The notes beneath the pieces were generated by a model, which was given only the letters and a program-made list of their open reading frames with translations, searched no databases and was not told the origin of the DNA. This document shows positions 40,023-49,456 of a stretch of DNA of 64,000 nt, in pieces. Source of the DNA: Roseateles sp. (lineage in GTDB: Bacteria; Pseudomonadota; Gammaproteobacteria; Burkholderiales; Burkholderiaceae_C); the NCBI GenBank assembly GCA_016790285.1, contig JAEUPJ010000035.1:37802-101801 (forward strand), written 5' to 3'. The position numbers and the translations under genes were made by a program. Positions within the stretch are counted from its first letter, which is position 1. Each line of letters opens with the position of its first letter.

Positions 40023-41552
40023 ATGAAGAAACTCCTCGCCGGCCTTGCGCTTGCCGCCGGCCTGCTCGCGCCAGCCGCCTGGGCCCAGGACCCGGCCTCG
40101 GCGCCGGCCTCCGCCGCTGTCACGGCCACCGCTGATGCTCCGGCCTCGGCACCCGCTGCCGCTGCCGACGCCGCCTCCGCGCCGGCAGAAGCGGCCTCCG
40201 CCGCCGCGCCCGCTCCCGCGCCCAACAAGGGCGACACCTCGTGGATGATGCTGTCCACCCTGCTCGTCATCCTGATGACGGTGCCGGGCCTGGCGCTGTT
40301 CTACGGCGGCCTCGTGCGCAGCAAGAACATGCTGTCGGTGCTGATGCAGGTGATGGTCGGCTTCTCGCTGATCGTCGTGCTGTGGTTCCTGTATGGCTAC
40401 AGCTTCGCGTTCACCGAGGGCAACAAGTTCATCGGGGGCACGGACCGGCTCTTCATGAAGGGCGTCTGGGACAACGTCGCCGGTACCTTCGCCAACGGCG
40501 CCACCTTCAGCAAGGGTGTGCCGATGTACGAGATCGTGTTCGCGGCCTTCCAGGCGACCTTCGCCGGCATCACCGCCTGCCTGATCATTGGCGCCTTCGC
40601 CGAGCGCATCAAGTTCTCGGCCGTGCTCGCCTTCCTGGTGCTGTGGTTCACGTTCAGCTACCTGCCCATCGCCCACATGGTGTGGTTCTGGGCCGGCCCG
40701 GACGCCTACACGGCCGCTGCCGTGGTGGATGAGACCAACGCCAAGGCCGGCATGATCTGGCAGTGGGGCGCGCTGGACTTCGCGGGCGGTACCGTCGTGC
40801 ACATCAACGCGGCCGTCGCCGGCCTGGTGGGTGCCTTCATGGTCGGCAAGCGCGTGGGCTACGGCAAGGAAGCCTTCACGCCGCACAGCCTGACGCTGAC
40901 CATGGTCGGTGCCTCGCTGCTGTGGGTGGGCTGGTTCGGCTTCAACGCCGGCTCCGCCCTGGAAGCCAACGGTTTCGCGGCCCTGGCCTTCATCAACACC
41001 TTCGCTGCCACGGCTGCCGCCGTGCTGGCCTGGTGCATCGGTGAAGCGCTGCTCAAGGGCAAGGCCTCCATGCTGGGTGCTGCCTCGGGTGCCGTCGCCG
41101 GCCTCGTGGCGATCACGCCGGCTGCCGGCAACGTCGGCATCGGTGGTGGCCTGGTGATCGGCTTCATCGCCGGCTTCGCCTGCCTGTGGGGTGTGTCCGG
41201 CCTGAAGAAGCTGCTGGGTGCTGACGACTCGCTGGACGTCTTCGGCGTCCACGGCGTGGGCGGCATCGTCGGCGCGCTGCTGACGGGTGTGTTCAACAGC
41301 CCGAACCTGGGCGGCCCGAGCGCCGTCGGTGACTGGGTCACGGTCGCCATGGTCGCGCCGGACGCCTACTCCATCGCTGGCCAGGTCTGGATCCAGACCA
41401 AGGCCGTGCTGGTGACTGTCGTCTGGTCGGGCGTGGTCTCCCTCGTGGCCTACAAGCTGGTGGACCTGACCATCGGCCTGCGCGTCACCGAAGAGGAAGA
41501 GCGCGAAGGCCTGGACATCTCGTCGCACGGCGAGACGGCCTATCACAAGTGA
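40023..41552 (+). CDS. amtB: ammonium transporter
   Basis: A 509-residue protein with a signal peptide (MKKLLAGLALAAGLLAPAAWA), a long Ala/Pro-rich N-terminal stretch of about 45 residues, and the 11-TM Amt core. Signatures are DTSWMMLSTLLVILMTVPGLALFYGG, FAGGTVVHINAAVAGLVGA and DDSLDVFGVHGVGGIVGALLTG with the twin pore His region. It imports ammonium in the inner membrane and is gated by GlnK, encoded just before. ATG 40023 (MKKLL) is preferred to the upstream codon at 40008; TTTGGAG lies 7 bp before it. Confidence 0.97.
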   Translation: MKKLLAGLALAAGLLAPAAWAQDPASAPASAAVTATADAPASAPAAAADAASAPAEAASAAAPAPAPNKGDTSWMMLSTLLVILMTVPGLALFYGGLVRSKNMLSVLMQVMVGFSLIVVLWFLYGYSFAFTEGNKFIGGTDRLFMKGVWDNVAGTFANGATFSKGVPMYEIVFAAFQATFAGITACLIIGAFAERIKFSAVLAFLVLWFTFSYLPIAHMVWFWAGPDAYTAAAVVDETNAKAGMIWQWGALDFAGGTVVHINAAVAGLVGAFMVGKRVGYGKEAFTPHSLTLTMVGASLLWVGWFGFNAGSALEANGFAALAFINTFAATAAAVLAWCIGEALLKGKASMLGAASGAVAGLVAITPAAGNVGIGGGLVIGFIAGFACLWGVSGLKKLLGADDSLDVFGVHGVGGIVGALLTGVFNSPNLGGPSAVGDWVTVAMVAPDAYSIAGQVWIQTKAVLVTVVWSGVVSLVAYKLVDLTIGLRVTEEEEREGLDISSHGETAYHK

Positions 41553-41595
41553 TCTGAGCTGACGGACTGGCGCGAAGCCGGTCCTCCTTCACGCC

Positions 41596-41633
41596 AAGCC
41601 GCCCCGGGCCACCCGCCCGCGGCGGCTTTTTCT
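41596..41633 (+). terminator. rho-independent terminator after amtB
   Basis: AAGCCGCC and GGCGGCTT pair around a GC-rich loop and are followed by TTTTTC. The position 44 bp after the amtB stop fits the end of the nitrogen operon. Confidence 0.8.
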
Positions 41634-41668
41634 CTTGGCGCCTCACCTGCCCGTTATGCTGGCCCGCC

Positions 41669-42793
41669 ATGGATGTGATCACGCTCCTGGCGGCGGTGCT
41701 GGTCAATGCACTGCTGATGTTGCTGGCGCTCGCCGTCAGCGTCGGCGTGCGCGCCCGCGGCGGCCTGCAGGCCTGGCAGATGATGCTGCTCGGGCAGGCG
41801 CTGGGCTTCGGCTTTCTGATCGCGGCGACCCAGGTCGTGCCGCTGGTGATGGCCACGCTGGGCGTCATGGCGCTCAGTGGCTCGGCCTCGGCCATGGTGC
41901 TCACGTCGGCGCGCTTCCTGAGCCTGCCGGTGTCGCCCCGGGGCCTGTGGCTGCCGCCGCTGTTGCTGGGCGTCGTGCACGTGTTCCTGTTCCCGGACCT
42001 CAAGCAGACGACCGGCGTCACCAACCTCACCATCGGCCTGCAGATCGGCTGGGCCAGCTGGCTGCTGTTGTCCGGGGCCGGGCGGGTGCGCTGGCGCTGG
42101 CTGTGCGGCTGTGCCGCGCTCTTCAATGCCGTGCTCACCTTCGCACGCGGCGTGCTCGTGCTGGGCTGGCCCGAGATCTACCCGCGCTTCCTGGTGCCGC
42201 ATCCGCTGAACATCTCGCACCTGATGCTGCTCAACGCCAGCCTCGTGCTCGGCACCATGGGCTTCCTGCTGGCGCACCGCGACGCGGCTGAACAGGCCCT
42301 CGTGCGGCTGGCCTCGCTGGACAACCTCACCGGCCTGCTCAACCGCCGCGAGTGGATGCAGCGCGCGGGCAGGGCGCTGGGCACGGCCGACGACAGCGCG
42401 GTGTTGCTGATGCTGGACCTGGACCACTTCAAGCGCATCAATGACGAGCGCGGCCACCCGGCGGGCGACGAGGTGCTCAAGCTCACGGGCGAGGTGCTGC
42501 GCGGCGAGCTGCGCGCGAGTGACCTCGTGGGGCGCTACGGCGGCGAAGAGTTCTGCCTGCTGCTGCGCCAGTGCGACCCCGAGGCCTTCGGCCGGCTGGA
42601 CGCCCGGCTGCACCAGGCGCTGCGCCGGCGCTGTGAGGCGAGCCTGGGCTTCCCGGCCGATTTCAGCGCAGGCGCGGTGCGCGTCACGCCGGGCGAAGCC
42701 CTGGCCGCGGCCATCCAGCGCGCCGACGACCAGCTCTACCGCGCCAAGCACGCCGGCCGCGGGCGTACCTGCTGCGCGGACGGCGTCTTGTGA
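41669..42793 (+). CDS. membrane GGDEF diguanylate cyclase
   Basis: A 374-residue protein with about six N-terminal TM segments (residues 5-205) and a GGDEF domain (about 215-370). The active motif is GGEEF, in RYGGEEFCLLL, a functional variant. The I-site RASD stands five residues ahead. It should make c-di-GMP at the inner membrane in response to an unknown membrane signal. TATGCT at 41655-41660 could be a -10 box only 8 bp from the ATG, so the leader may be absent. It follows the amtB terminator and stands alone. Confidence 0.92.
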   Translation: MDVITLLAAVLVNALLMLLALAVSVGVRARGGLQAWQMMLLGQALGFGFLIAATQVVPLVMATLGVMALSGSASAMVLTSARFLSLPVSPRGLWLPPLLLGVVHVFLFPDLKQTTGVTNLTIGLQIGWASWLLLSGAGRVRWRWLCGCAALFNAVLTFARGVLVLGWPEIYPRFLVPHPLNISHLMLLNASLVLGTMGFLLAHRDAAEQALVRLASLDNLTGLLNRREWMQRAGRALGTADDSAVLLMLDLDHFKRINDERGHPAGDEVLKLTGEVLRGELRASDLVGRYGGEEFCLLLRQCDPEAFGRLDARLHQALRRRCEASLGFPADFSAGAVRVTPGEALAAAIQRADDQLYRAKHAGRGRTCCADGVL

Positions 42794-42860
42794 TCCGGGT
42801 CGCCGCCCCCAAGTGGGCCGACCACCGCGCCCCTGCTTACAAGTTTGAGATCATTCGGCC

Positions 42861-44126
42861 ATGGTTCCCCATCTGATCACCGCATTGAACGGCCCCATCA
42901 ACGAGCTGGAGGCCCGCATCCTGGAATCCATGCCCGCCACCGAACGCTGGTTCCGCCTGGAGTGGATGGAGCACACGCCCACCTTCTACGCCTCGGTGGA
43001 CCTGCGCAATGCCGGCTTCAAGCTCGCACCGGTGGACACCAACCTCTTCCCCGGCGGCTTCAACCACCTCACCGCGCAGATGCTGCCCCAGGCCGTGCAG
43101 GCGGCGATGGCCGCCATCGAGAAGATCTGCCCCGAGGCGCGCAACCTGCTCGTCATCCCCGAGACCGGCGCGCGCTGCAGCTTCTACCTGGACAACCTGG
43201 CCACGCTGGCGCGCGTGTTCACGCAGGCCGGGCTGAACGTGCGCTTCGGCACCCTGGACACCGCCATCACCGAGCCGACCGAGCTGCCCCTGGCCAACGG
43301 CGAGCGCATCACGCTCGAGCCCCTGGTGCGCAAGCGCGGCCGCCTGATGCTCAAGGGGTTCGACCCCTGCACCATCCTCCTCAACAACGACCTGGCCGCC
43401 GGCACACCGCCGCAGCTCATGGGCCTGCACGAGCAGTACCTGCTGCCGCCGCTGCACGCCGGCTGGACGGTGCGGCGCAAGAGCCAGCACTTCCGCGCCT
43501 ATGAGGAAGTCGCCAAGCGCTTCGGCAAGCTGCTGGGCATGGACCCCTGGCTCATCACGCCGATGTTCCAAAGCGTGGACCTGCAGGGCAAGAAGGGGCT
43601 GGAGGCGCTGCAGACCGCGGCCGACGCCCAGCTCACCAAGGTGCGCCGCAAGTACAAGGAATACGGCATCAACGAGAAGCCCTTCGTCGTCATCAAGAGC
43701 GACGTGGGCAGCTACGGGCGCGGCGTGTTGACGGTGCGCGATGCCAAGGACATCGAGGGCCTGGCCACGGCGCTGCCCGAGACCATCGGCCAGGAAATCA
43801 TCGTGCAGGAGGGCGTGCCCACGCACGAGCGCGTGCACGAGGCCGTGGCCGAGCCGGTCGTCTACACGATGGACCGCTATGTCGTGGGCGGCTACTACCG
43901 CGTGCACGCCAACCGCGGCATCGACGAGAACCTCAACGCGCCGGGGGCCAGCTACGTGCCGCTCGCGTTTGCCGAGTCGCCGCACCTGCCGCGGCCTGGC
44001 GAAAAGCCCGGCGTGAGCGCGCCCAACCGCTTCTACATGTACGGCGTCATCGGCCGGCTGGCCATGCTGGCGGCCAGCTACGAACTCGAGGCGACCGACC
44101 CGCAGGCCGAGGCCGAGGCCGCTTGA
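42861..44126 (+). CDS. gshA: glutamate-cysteine ligase (proteobacterial GshA type)
   Basis: A 421-residue protein matching the gshA type first described from Acidithiobacillus-like bacteria and common in beta-proteobacteria (TIGR02049): MVPHLITALNGPINELEARI, GGFNHLTAQMLPQAVQAAM, FVVIKSDVGSYGRGVLTVRD and YVVGGYYRVHANRGIDENLN. It joins glutamate and cysteine with ATP, the first step of glutathione synthesis. It is not related in sequence to E. coli GshA. The second enzyme, gshB, is at 50.7 kb on the same strand. Confidence 0.94.
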   Translation: MVPHLITALNGPINELEARILESMPATERWFRLEWMEHTPTFYASVDLRNAGFKLAPVDTNLFPGGFNHLTAQMLPQAVQAAMAAIEKICPEARNLLVIPETGARCSFYLDNLATLARVFTQAGLNVRFGTLDTAITEPTELPLANGERITLEPLVRKRGRLMLKGFDPCTILLNNDLAAGTPPQLMGLHEQYLLPPLHAGWTVRRKSQHFRAYEEVAKRFGKLLGMDPWLITPMFQSVDLQGKKGLEALQTAADAQLTKVRRKYKEYGINEKPFVVIKSDVGSYGRGVLTVRDAKDIEGLATALPETIGQEIIVQEGVPTHERVHEAVAEPVVYTMDRYVVGGYYRVHANRGIDENLNAPGASYVPLAFAESPHLPRPGEKPGVSAPNRFYMYGVIGRLAMLAASYELEATDPQAEAEAA

Positions 44127-44408
44127 TCGCCCACCCCCTACCGGCTGGCGCCGGCCCCCTCAAGGGGGCGCTCCCGACAGCCCGGCAGAGCCGGATCAGC
44201 GGGAGCTGCTGGATGGGCCGTCGGCTTCGCGGCGTCCGGAAGATGCCGGTCGGCTGACCACGGCGGGTGGTGGTACGTGCGGTACGCGCGTCAACTGCCG
44301 GCGTCAAGCCTCGCTTACGTGGTTTTGCTGCGGTGCACAAAACACCAGAACTGGGCGCAAAATGCCCACTTTCGATAAACGCCACCCCAAGCCGGTGGCC
44401 TTCGTGAA
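44127..44408 (+). promoter_or_regulatory. gshA-kup gap with three hairpins
   Basis: This 282-bp gap has no gene. GCCCCCT-CA-AGGGGGC (44154-44169) is a strong hairpin in a GC-rich block of a type often repeated between genes of this bacterial group; it may terminate gshA. TGGGC-N7-GCCCA (44352-44368) and GCCACC-N7-GGTGGC (44381-44399) lie close to the kup start, with GATAAA (44374-44379) between them as a possible -10 box. Confidence 0.5.
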
Positions 44409-46292
44409 GTGAGTTCTTCGCATGCGGCCCGCAGCCCTTCGGCGCTCGCGGGTCTGACCCTCGGGGCCCTCGGGGTCGTCTACGGCGACATCGGCACCAG
44501 CCCGCTGTACGCCCTCAAAGAAGTCTTCCATGGCGGCCACGTCGCCACCACGCCGGACAACATCCTCGGCGTGCTCTCCCTGTTGTTCTGGACGCTGACC
44601 GTCGTCGTCTCGATCAAGTACGTGCTCTTGATCCTGCGCGCCGACAACAACGGCGAGGGCGGGCTCATCGCCATGCTCGCGCTGGCGACCAACGCCGTGA
44701 ACGACAAGCCGCCGCTGCGCCGCTCGCTGATGCTCGTGGGGTTGTTCGGCACGGCCATCTTCTTCGGCGACGCCGTCATCACGCCGGCCATGACCGTGCT
44801 CGGCGCGGTCGAGGGCATCGACGTCTACGAGCCGCAGTTGCACGACGCCATCCTGCCCCTGACCCTCATCGTCATGACGGGGCTGTTTGCCGTGCAGCGT
44901 TTCGGCACGGGCGGCATCGGCAAGGCCTTCGGCCCCGTCATGCTGACCTGGTTCATCGTGCTGGCGGCTCTCGGCCTGCCGCACATCATCGACAACCCCC
45001 ACGTGCTCACGGCCGTCAACCCGCTGTACGCGCTGCACTTCTGCCTGGAGTACCGCTGGGTGGCCTTCGTGGCGCTGGGCGCCGTGGTGCTGGTGGTGAC
45101 GGGTGGCGAGGCGCTCTATGCCGACCTCGGCCACTTCGGCAAGAAGCCCATCCGCATCGCCTGGTACGGCGTCGTCATGCCGGCCCTGGTCATCAACTAC
45201 TTCGGCCAGGGCGCCATGCTGCTGGACAACCCCGAGGGCGTGAAGAACCCGTTCTTCCTGCTGGCGCCGGCTTGGGCGGAGATCCCGCTCTTCCTGCTCG
45301 CCACCGCCGCGGCCATCGTCGCGTCACAGGCCCTCATCACGGCCGCGTTCTCGGTCACCAAGCAGGCCATCCAGCTCGGCATCCTGCCGCGCCTGCGCAT
45401 CCTGCACACCAGCGTGCGCGACATCGGCCAGATCTACGTGCCCTTCGTGAACTGGGGCCTGTACGTGCTCGTGCTCGTGGCCGTGGTGTTCTTCGGCTCG
45501 TCCAGCAAGCTCGCCGGTGCCTACGGCGTGGCCGTCACCATCGACATGACCATCACCACGGTCATGACCTTCTTCGTCATCCGCTACGGCTGGAAGTACC
45601 CGCTGGCCCTGTGCGTGGCCGCCACGGGCATCTTCTTCCTGATCGACGTGACCTTCCTGGCCTCCAACCTGCTGAAGATCGCCGCGGGCGGCTGGTTCCC
45701 GCTGCTCATCGGTGTCGGCATGTTCACGTTGATGCTGACCTGGAAGCAGGGCCGTCGCCAGCTCTCCGAGAAGCTGCGCGAAGACGCCATCGAGCTGACA
45801 ACCTTCCTCGAGGCTGTCTTCATCAACCCGCCCACGCGCGTGGCCGGCACGGCGGTCTTCCTGTCGGCCGAGAAGGGCTCCACGCCCAACGCGCTGCTTC
45901 ACAACCTCAAGCACAACAAGGTGCTGCACGAGCAGAACATCTTCGTGACCGTCAAGCACCATGAGGTGCCCTGGATCGGCTTCGAGAAGCGCTGCGAGGT
46001 CGAGGCCCTGGGCAACAGCTGCTGGCAGGTGGCGCTGCACTTCGGCTTCAAGAACGAACCCGACGTGCCCGAGGCGCTGGAGCTGCTCAAGAAGCAGGGC
46101 GTGCAGCTCGACGACATGGAGACGAGCTACTTCCTGAGCCGCGACATCGTCATCCCGACCATCGGCTCGGGCATGGCCCTGTGGCGCGAGAAGCTCTTCG
46201 CCAGCATGCACCGCAACGCCGCCGCCGCGGCCGATTTCCTGCACCTGCCAACCAACCGCATCGTGGAGCTGGGCAGCAAGGTCGAGATCTGA
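44409..46292 (+). CDS. kup: Kup potassium uptake transporter
   Basis: A 627-residue protein of the KUP/HAK/KT family. [21 protein letters not shown] is the conserved start of TM1. The middle has about 12 TM segments ([37 protein letters not shown]), followed by a cytoplasmic C-terminal domain of about 170 residues. It imports K+ together with H+. The start is GTG at 44409, since no in-frame ATG lies before the conserved TM1. A short hairpin stands just upstream of this codon. Confidence 0.95.
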   Translation: MSSSHAARSPSALAGLTLGALGVVYGDIGTSPLYALKEVFHGGHVATTPDNILGVLSLLFWTLTVVVSIKYVLLILRADNNGEGGLIAMLALATNAVNDKPPLRRSLMLVGLFGTAIFFGDAVITPAMTVLGAVEGIDVYEPQLHDAILPLTLIVMTGLFAVQRFGTGGIGKAFGPVMLTWFIVLAALGLPHIIDNPHVLTAVNPLYALHFCLEYRWVAFVALGAVVLVVTGGEALYADLGHFGKKPIRIAWYGVVMPALVINYFGQGAMLLDNPEGVKNPFFLLAPAWAEIPLFLLATAAAIVASQALITAAFSVTKQAIQLGILPRLRILHTSVRDIGQIYVPFVNWGLYVLVLVAVVFFGSSSKLAGAYGVAVTIDMTITTVMTFFVIRYGWKYPLALCVAATGIFFLIDVTFLASNLLKIAAGGWFPLLIGVGMFTLMLTWKQGRRQLSEKLREDAIELTTFLEAVFINPPTRVAGTAVFLSAEKGSTPNALLHNLKHNKVLHEQNIFVTVKHHEVPWIGFEKRCEVEALGNSCWQVALHFGFKNEPDVPEALELLKKQGVQLDDMETSYFLSRDIVIPTIGSGMALWREKLFASMHRNAAAAADFLHLPTNRIVELGSKVEI

Positions 46293-46431
46293 GTGGTCGG
46301 ACGCGGCGCGCCGAGCGCTGGGTCGGCGGTCGTTGTGGGTAGGTCGGAGTGATTGCGTGGCAGAGATCGGCCAGGAGCGGTCGGCTGGGGAGGTCTGCTT
46401 TCGGATAGGCTAACCTTGTGTTGATCTACCT

Positions 46432-47005
46432 AGTCATGTAGGGCGGGTCGCGACCCGCCGCTGAACCTGACGCACGAGCTTCGGCTGTCCCCCATGCCGC
46501 GGTGGATGGCGGGTCGCGACCCGCCCTACAGGTGCCTCTGCATCAAGCCGTTGAGCGACTGCTTTCGGGCAGCGGCGAAAGACCGCACCGGGTCGAAAGC
46601 TGCGTCGCGGCATGAGAGGACGGCCCCTCGGGGCCGTACTTCATGGTGTGCGGACCTTCCGTTTGTTGGCACGAGCTGTTCGGTCGGCCGACGCATCATC
46701 TTCAGGGGCATGAGTCAGTCATGTAGGGCGGGTCGGGCCCCCCCGCCCCACCACAACCACGACCGTCCGCGGTCCCCCCTGCCGCGGTGGAGGGCGGGTC
46801 GCGACCCGCCCTACAGGTGCCTCTGCATCAAGCCGTTGAGCGACTGCTTTCGGGCAGCGGCGAAAGACCGCACCGGCTCGAAAGCTGCCTCGCGGCATGA
46901 AAAGACGGCCCCTCGGGGCCGTACTTCATGGTGTGCGGACCTTCTGTTTGTTGGCACGAGCTGTTCGGTCGGCCGACGCATCATCTTCAGGGGCATGAGC
47001 CAGTC
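46432..47005. repeat. 285-bp tandem duplication with GGCGGGTCGCGACCCGCC palindromes
   Basis: Two direct copies (about 46432-46716 and 46717-47005) have a period of exactly 285 bp and differ by few bases, mostly in the first 60. Each holds a perfect palindrome of the GGCGGGTCGCGACCCGCC type (extended by GTA/TAC in places), a GGCCCCTCGGGGCC stem, and a stretch around CATCAAGCCGTTGAGCGACT. Frames through it repeat their own peptide and are not genes. A recent duplication of a mobile or REP-like unit is the simplest explanation. Confidence 0.88.
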
Positions 47006-47071
47006 GTAGCCGGCTGGCGGCAGCCCGCAAGCCGCGCGCATGCCCTCGGCCCGGCCTGTTCCTGGTGGTCT

Positions 47072-47250
47072 TCAGAACGTGAGGCGCGCCCGAGCGTAGT
47101 AATACGCCCAGTTGAAGCCCACCGGCGACAGCACGTCGCAGGGGAAGTTGCCCAAGTAGCTGATGTCGGCGATCGAACGCATCGGTGTTTGTCCATCGCG
47201 TTCACCGCACCGAGGCTCAGGTTCAGCGCCTTCGTGTGTTGCACTTTGGC
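47072..47250 (-). pseudogene. 3' remnant of a TonB-dependent receptor gene
   Basis: On the minus strand the last codons read YLGNFPCDVLSPVGFNWAYY then YARARLTF and stop, the typical final strands of a TonB-dependent receptor with terminal Phe. A different frame just upstream reads LNLSLGAVNAMDK, which resembles the usual motif before these strands. The two parts are joined only through a frameshift near 47190. No other receptor sequence is present, so this is a decayed C-terminal fragment of about 55 residues. It adjoins the tandem duplication, which may mark the rearrangement. Confidence 0.65.
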
Positions 47251-47318
47251 CCCTGCAGGCCATGCACATGCCGTGCCGCGCGCCGCTAGCATCGCCCGCT
47301 TTGCTTGCGCCCCCAGCC

Positions 47319-48671
47319 ATGACCGCCGCCCCTCATCCGCAGCCCGAACGCCGGCTCGACGTGCGCCATGCCGGCGCCTTGTGCGTGGGCATGGTCATCG
47401 GCGCCGGCATCTTCAAGACGTCCCCGCTGGCCGCGCAGGCGCTGGGCGACCCGACCCAGCTGCTGCTGGCCTGGGCGCTGGGCGGCGTGCTGTCGCTGGT
47501 GGGCGCGCTGTGCTTTGCCGAGCTGGCCGCCGCCTTCCCCGACACCGGCGGCGACTACCACTTCCTGCGCCGCGCCTACGGCCACCGGCTGGGCTTCCTG
47601 TTTGCGTGGTCGCGGTTTGCCGTCATCCACACTGGGTCGATGGCCCTGCTGGGTTTCGTGTTCGGTGACTACCTGGCCCAGGTCGTCGACCTGAGCCCGT
47701 GGCTCGGCACCCACGCCAGCGCGCTGCTGGCCGGCGGCCTCATCGTGGCGCTGACGGGGCTGAACCTGCTGGGCGTTCGCGTGGGCCTGGGCACCCAGCT
47801 CGGGCTGGGCGCAGCCGTGCTGCTGGGCCTGGTGCTGCTGGGCCTGGGAGCGGGGGCGCAGGTGCTCGCCGGCGTGCCACCCGCCAGCGCGCCGCCTGCC
47901 GCGCCGGGCACCGACTGGGGGCTGGCCCTCGTGTTCGTCTTCCTGGCCTACGGGGGCTGGAGCGATGCCGCGACGCTGTCCGCCGAGATGCGCGACCCCG
48001 AGCGCGGCATCCGCCGGGCCCTGCTGCTGGGCCTGGGCCTGGTGATGGCCCTGTACCTGCTGGCCAACTGGGCCTACCTGCGCGTGCTGGGCGTGGCGGG
48101 CCTGGCCGCCAGCGAGGCGCCCGCCGCGGCGCTGATGCGCGTGGCCTTCGGCCCGGCCGCCGAGCTGCTGATGGTGGGCGTGGTGACACTCACGGCGCTG
48201 TCGGTCATGAACGCGCTGCTCATCGCCGGCCCGCGCACCACCTATGCCGCGGCGCGCGACCTCGCCACCGAATGGCATCTCGCCCGCTGGAACCATGCCC
48301 GCGGCACGCCGACCGGCGCCGTGCTGGCCACGGCGGCGGTCGCGCTGCTGCTGGTGGCCTTCGGCGACCTCACGCGCGGCGGCTTCTCGACGATGGTGGA
48401 CTACCTCTCACCCGTCTACTGGTTCTTCATGACGCTCAGCGCCCTGGCCGTCATCGTGCTGCGCCAGCGCGAGCCGCAGCAGCCGCGCCCGGTGCGCGTG
48501 CCGCTGTACCCATGGCTGCCGCTGCTGTTCGCGGCCAGCAGCGCCTACGTGCTGTGGTCGAGCGTGGCCTACGTGAAGGCGGGGGCGGTGGTGGGCGTGG
48601 CCGTGCTGGCGCTGGGGGCGGCCCTCTTGTGGGGCCACGGGCGGCTCAGCAGATCTCGCGCTGGTCGATAG
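47319..48671 (+). CDS. APC-family amino acid transporter
   Basis: A 450-residue permease with 12 probable TM segments. GALCVGMVIGAGIFKTSPLAA (TM1, with the GxGIF motif) and LAFVFVFLAYGGWSDAATLS-like TM6 place it in the APC superfamily, near the amino acid/polyamine and LAT-type exchangers. The substrate is not predictable. ATG 47319 is chosen since the homology starts there; the open frame upstream to 47163 crosses the receptor remnant. Its 3' end overlaps the convergent amidotransferase gene by 26 bp. Confidence 0.88.
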   Translation: MTAAPHPQPERRLDVRHAGALCVGMVIGAGIFKTSPLAAQALGDPTQLLLAWALGGVLSLVGALCFAELAAAFPDTGGDYHFLRRAYGHRLGFLFAWSRFAVIHTGSMALLGFVFGDYLAQVVDLSPWLGTHASALLAGGLIVALTGLNLLGVRVGLGTQLGLGAAVLLGLVLLGLGAGAQVLAGVPPASAPPAAPGTDWGLALVFVFLAYGGWSDAATLSAEMRDPERGIRRALLLGLGLVMALYLLANWAYLRVLGVAGLAASEAPAAALMRVAFGPAAELLMVGVVTLTALSVMNALLIAGPRTTYAAARDLATEWHLARWNHARGTPTGAVLATAAVALLLVAFGDLTRGGFSTMVDYLSPVYWFFMTLSALAVIVLRQREPQQPRPVRVPLYPWLPLLFAASSAYVLWSSVAYVKAGAVVGVAVLALGAALLWGHGRLSRSRAGR

Positions 48672-49413
48672 ACGCGCCGCGCACGTGCACGAGCTGCCCG
48701 CCTTCGATGGGGGTCCAGGCCTGAGCGTCGTCGCCCAGCGGCTCCGAGGCGATGGCCCAGCCGCCGCGCTGGGGCTTGAGGTACAGGCTCGGGGGCTTGC
48801 GGTCGCTGGCCCAGCGCACGGCCCAGAGCTGCTCGCCGTCGGACAGCGCCGCTGAGAAGCGCAGCGGCGCCTCCACGCCCCGCGCCACCATCTCGCGCGA
48901 GGTCTCGCGCAGCACCTCGCAGATGGCGTCCTCCACCGGCATGCCGGCGTTCACGCGGGCCATGAGCAGCAGGAACAGCAGCTCGGAGTCCGTCGAGCCG
49001 CGGCGTTCGTCGAAGAGCTCGTCGGGCAGCGTGGCCTCCAGCCGCCGGCGCACACGGGCGAAGTCGCCCACCTGGCCGTTGTGGATGAAGAGATAGCGCC
49101 CGAGCGTGAACGGGTGGCAGTTCAGCCGCGACACCCCGCCGCCCGTGGCCGCGCGCACATGCGCCATGAAGAGGGGCGAGCGCACGTTGGCACACAGCGC
49201 CAGCAGGTTGTCGTCGCTCCAGGCCGGCATCACCTCGCGGTAGACGCCCGGCGTCTCGCGCTCGCCATACCAGCCGATGCCGAAGCCGTCGCCGTTGGTC
49301 ACGGCCTTGGCCTCGGCCGCCTGCAGGCTCTGGCGCACCAGTGAATGGCGCGGTTTGCAGACCAGGTCTTCCAAGAAGATCGACTCACCCGAATACGCCA
49401 GGAAGCGGCACAT
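48646..49413 (-). CDS. class II glutamine amidotransferase (YafJ/EgtC-like)
   Basis: A 255-residue Ntn-type amidotransferase. It starts MCRFLAYSG, with the nucleophile Cys2 after Met removal. GDGFGIGWYGE, LFMAHVRAATGGGVSRLNCHPF and LFIHNGQVGDF are the glutamine-site motifs. No synthase domain follows, so the acceptor must be another protein or the enzyme acts as a hydrolase, as suggested for YafJ and EgtC. It is transcribed against its neighbours: its end overlaps the APC gene, and its start faces the BenE gene 43 bp away. Confidence 0.9.
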   Translation of the reverse strand: MCRFLAYSGESIFLEDLVCKPRHSLVRQSLQAAEAKAVTNGDGFGIGWYGERETPGVYREVMPAWSDDNLLALCANVRSPLFMAHVRAATGGGVSRLNCHPFTLGRYLFIHNGQVGDFARVRRRLEATLPDELFDERRGSTDSELLFLLLMARVNAGMPVEDAICEVLRETSREMVARGVEAPLRFSAALSDGEQLWAVRWASDRKPPSLYLKPQRGGWAIASEPLGDDAQAWTPIEGGQLVHVRGASIDQREIC

Positions 49414-49456
49414 CCCTCACCCTCGTTGTCATGTTCCTCGCGGCTATGCTGGCCGC

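Noticed and set aside
46293-46431. Small gene after kup
   Set aside because: No start codon with ribosome site and no frame of useful length; nothing recognisable.
46494-47009. Open frame of 171 codons on the plus strand
   Set aside because: It translates the 285-bp tandem duplication, repeats its own peptide, and has no ribosome site or family match.
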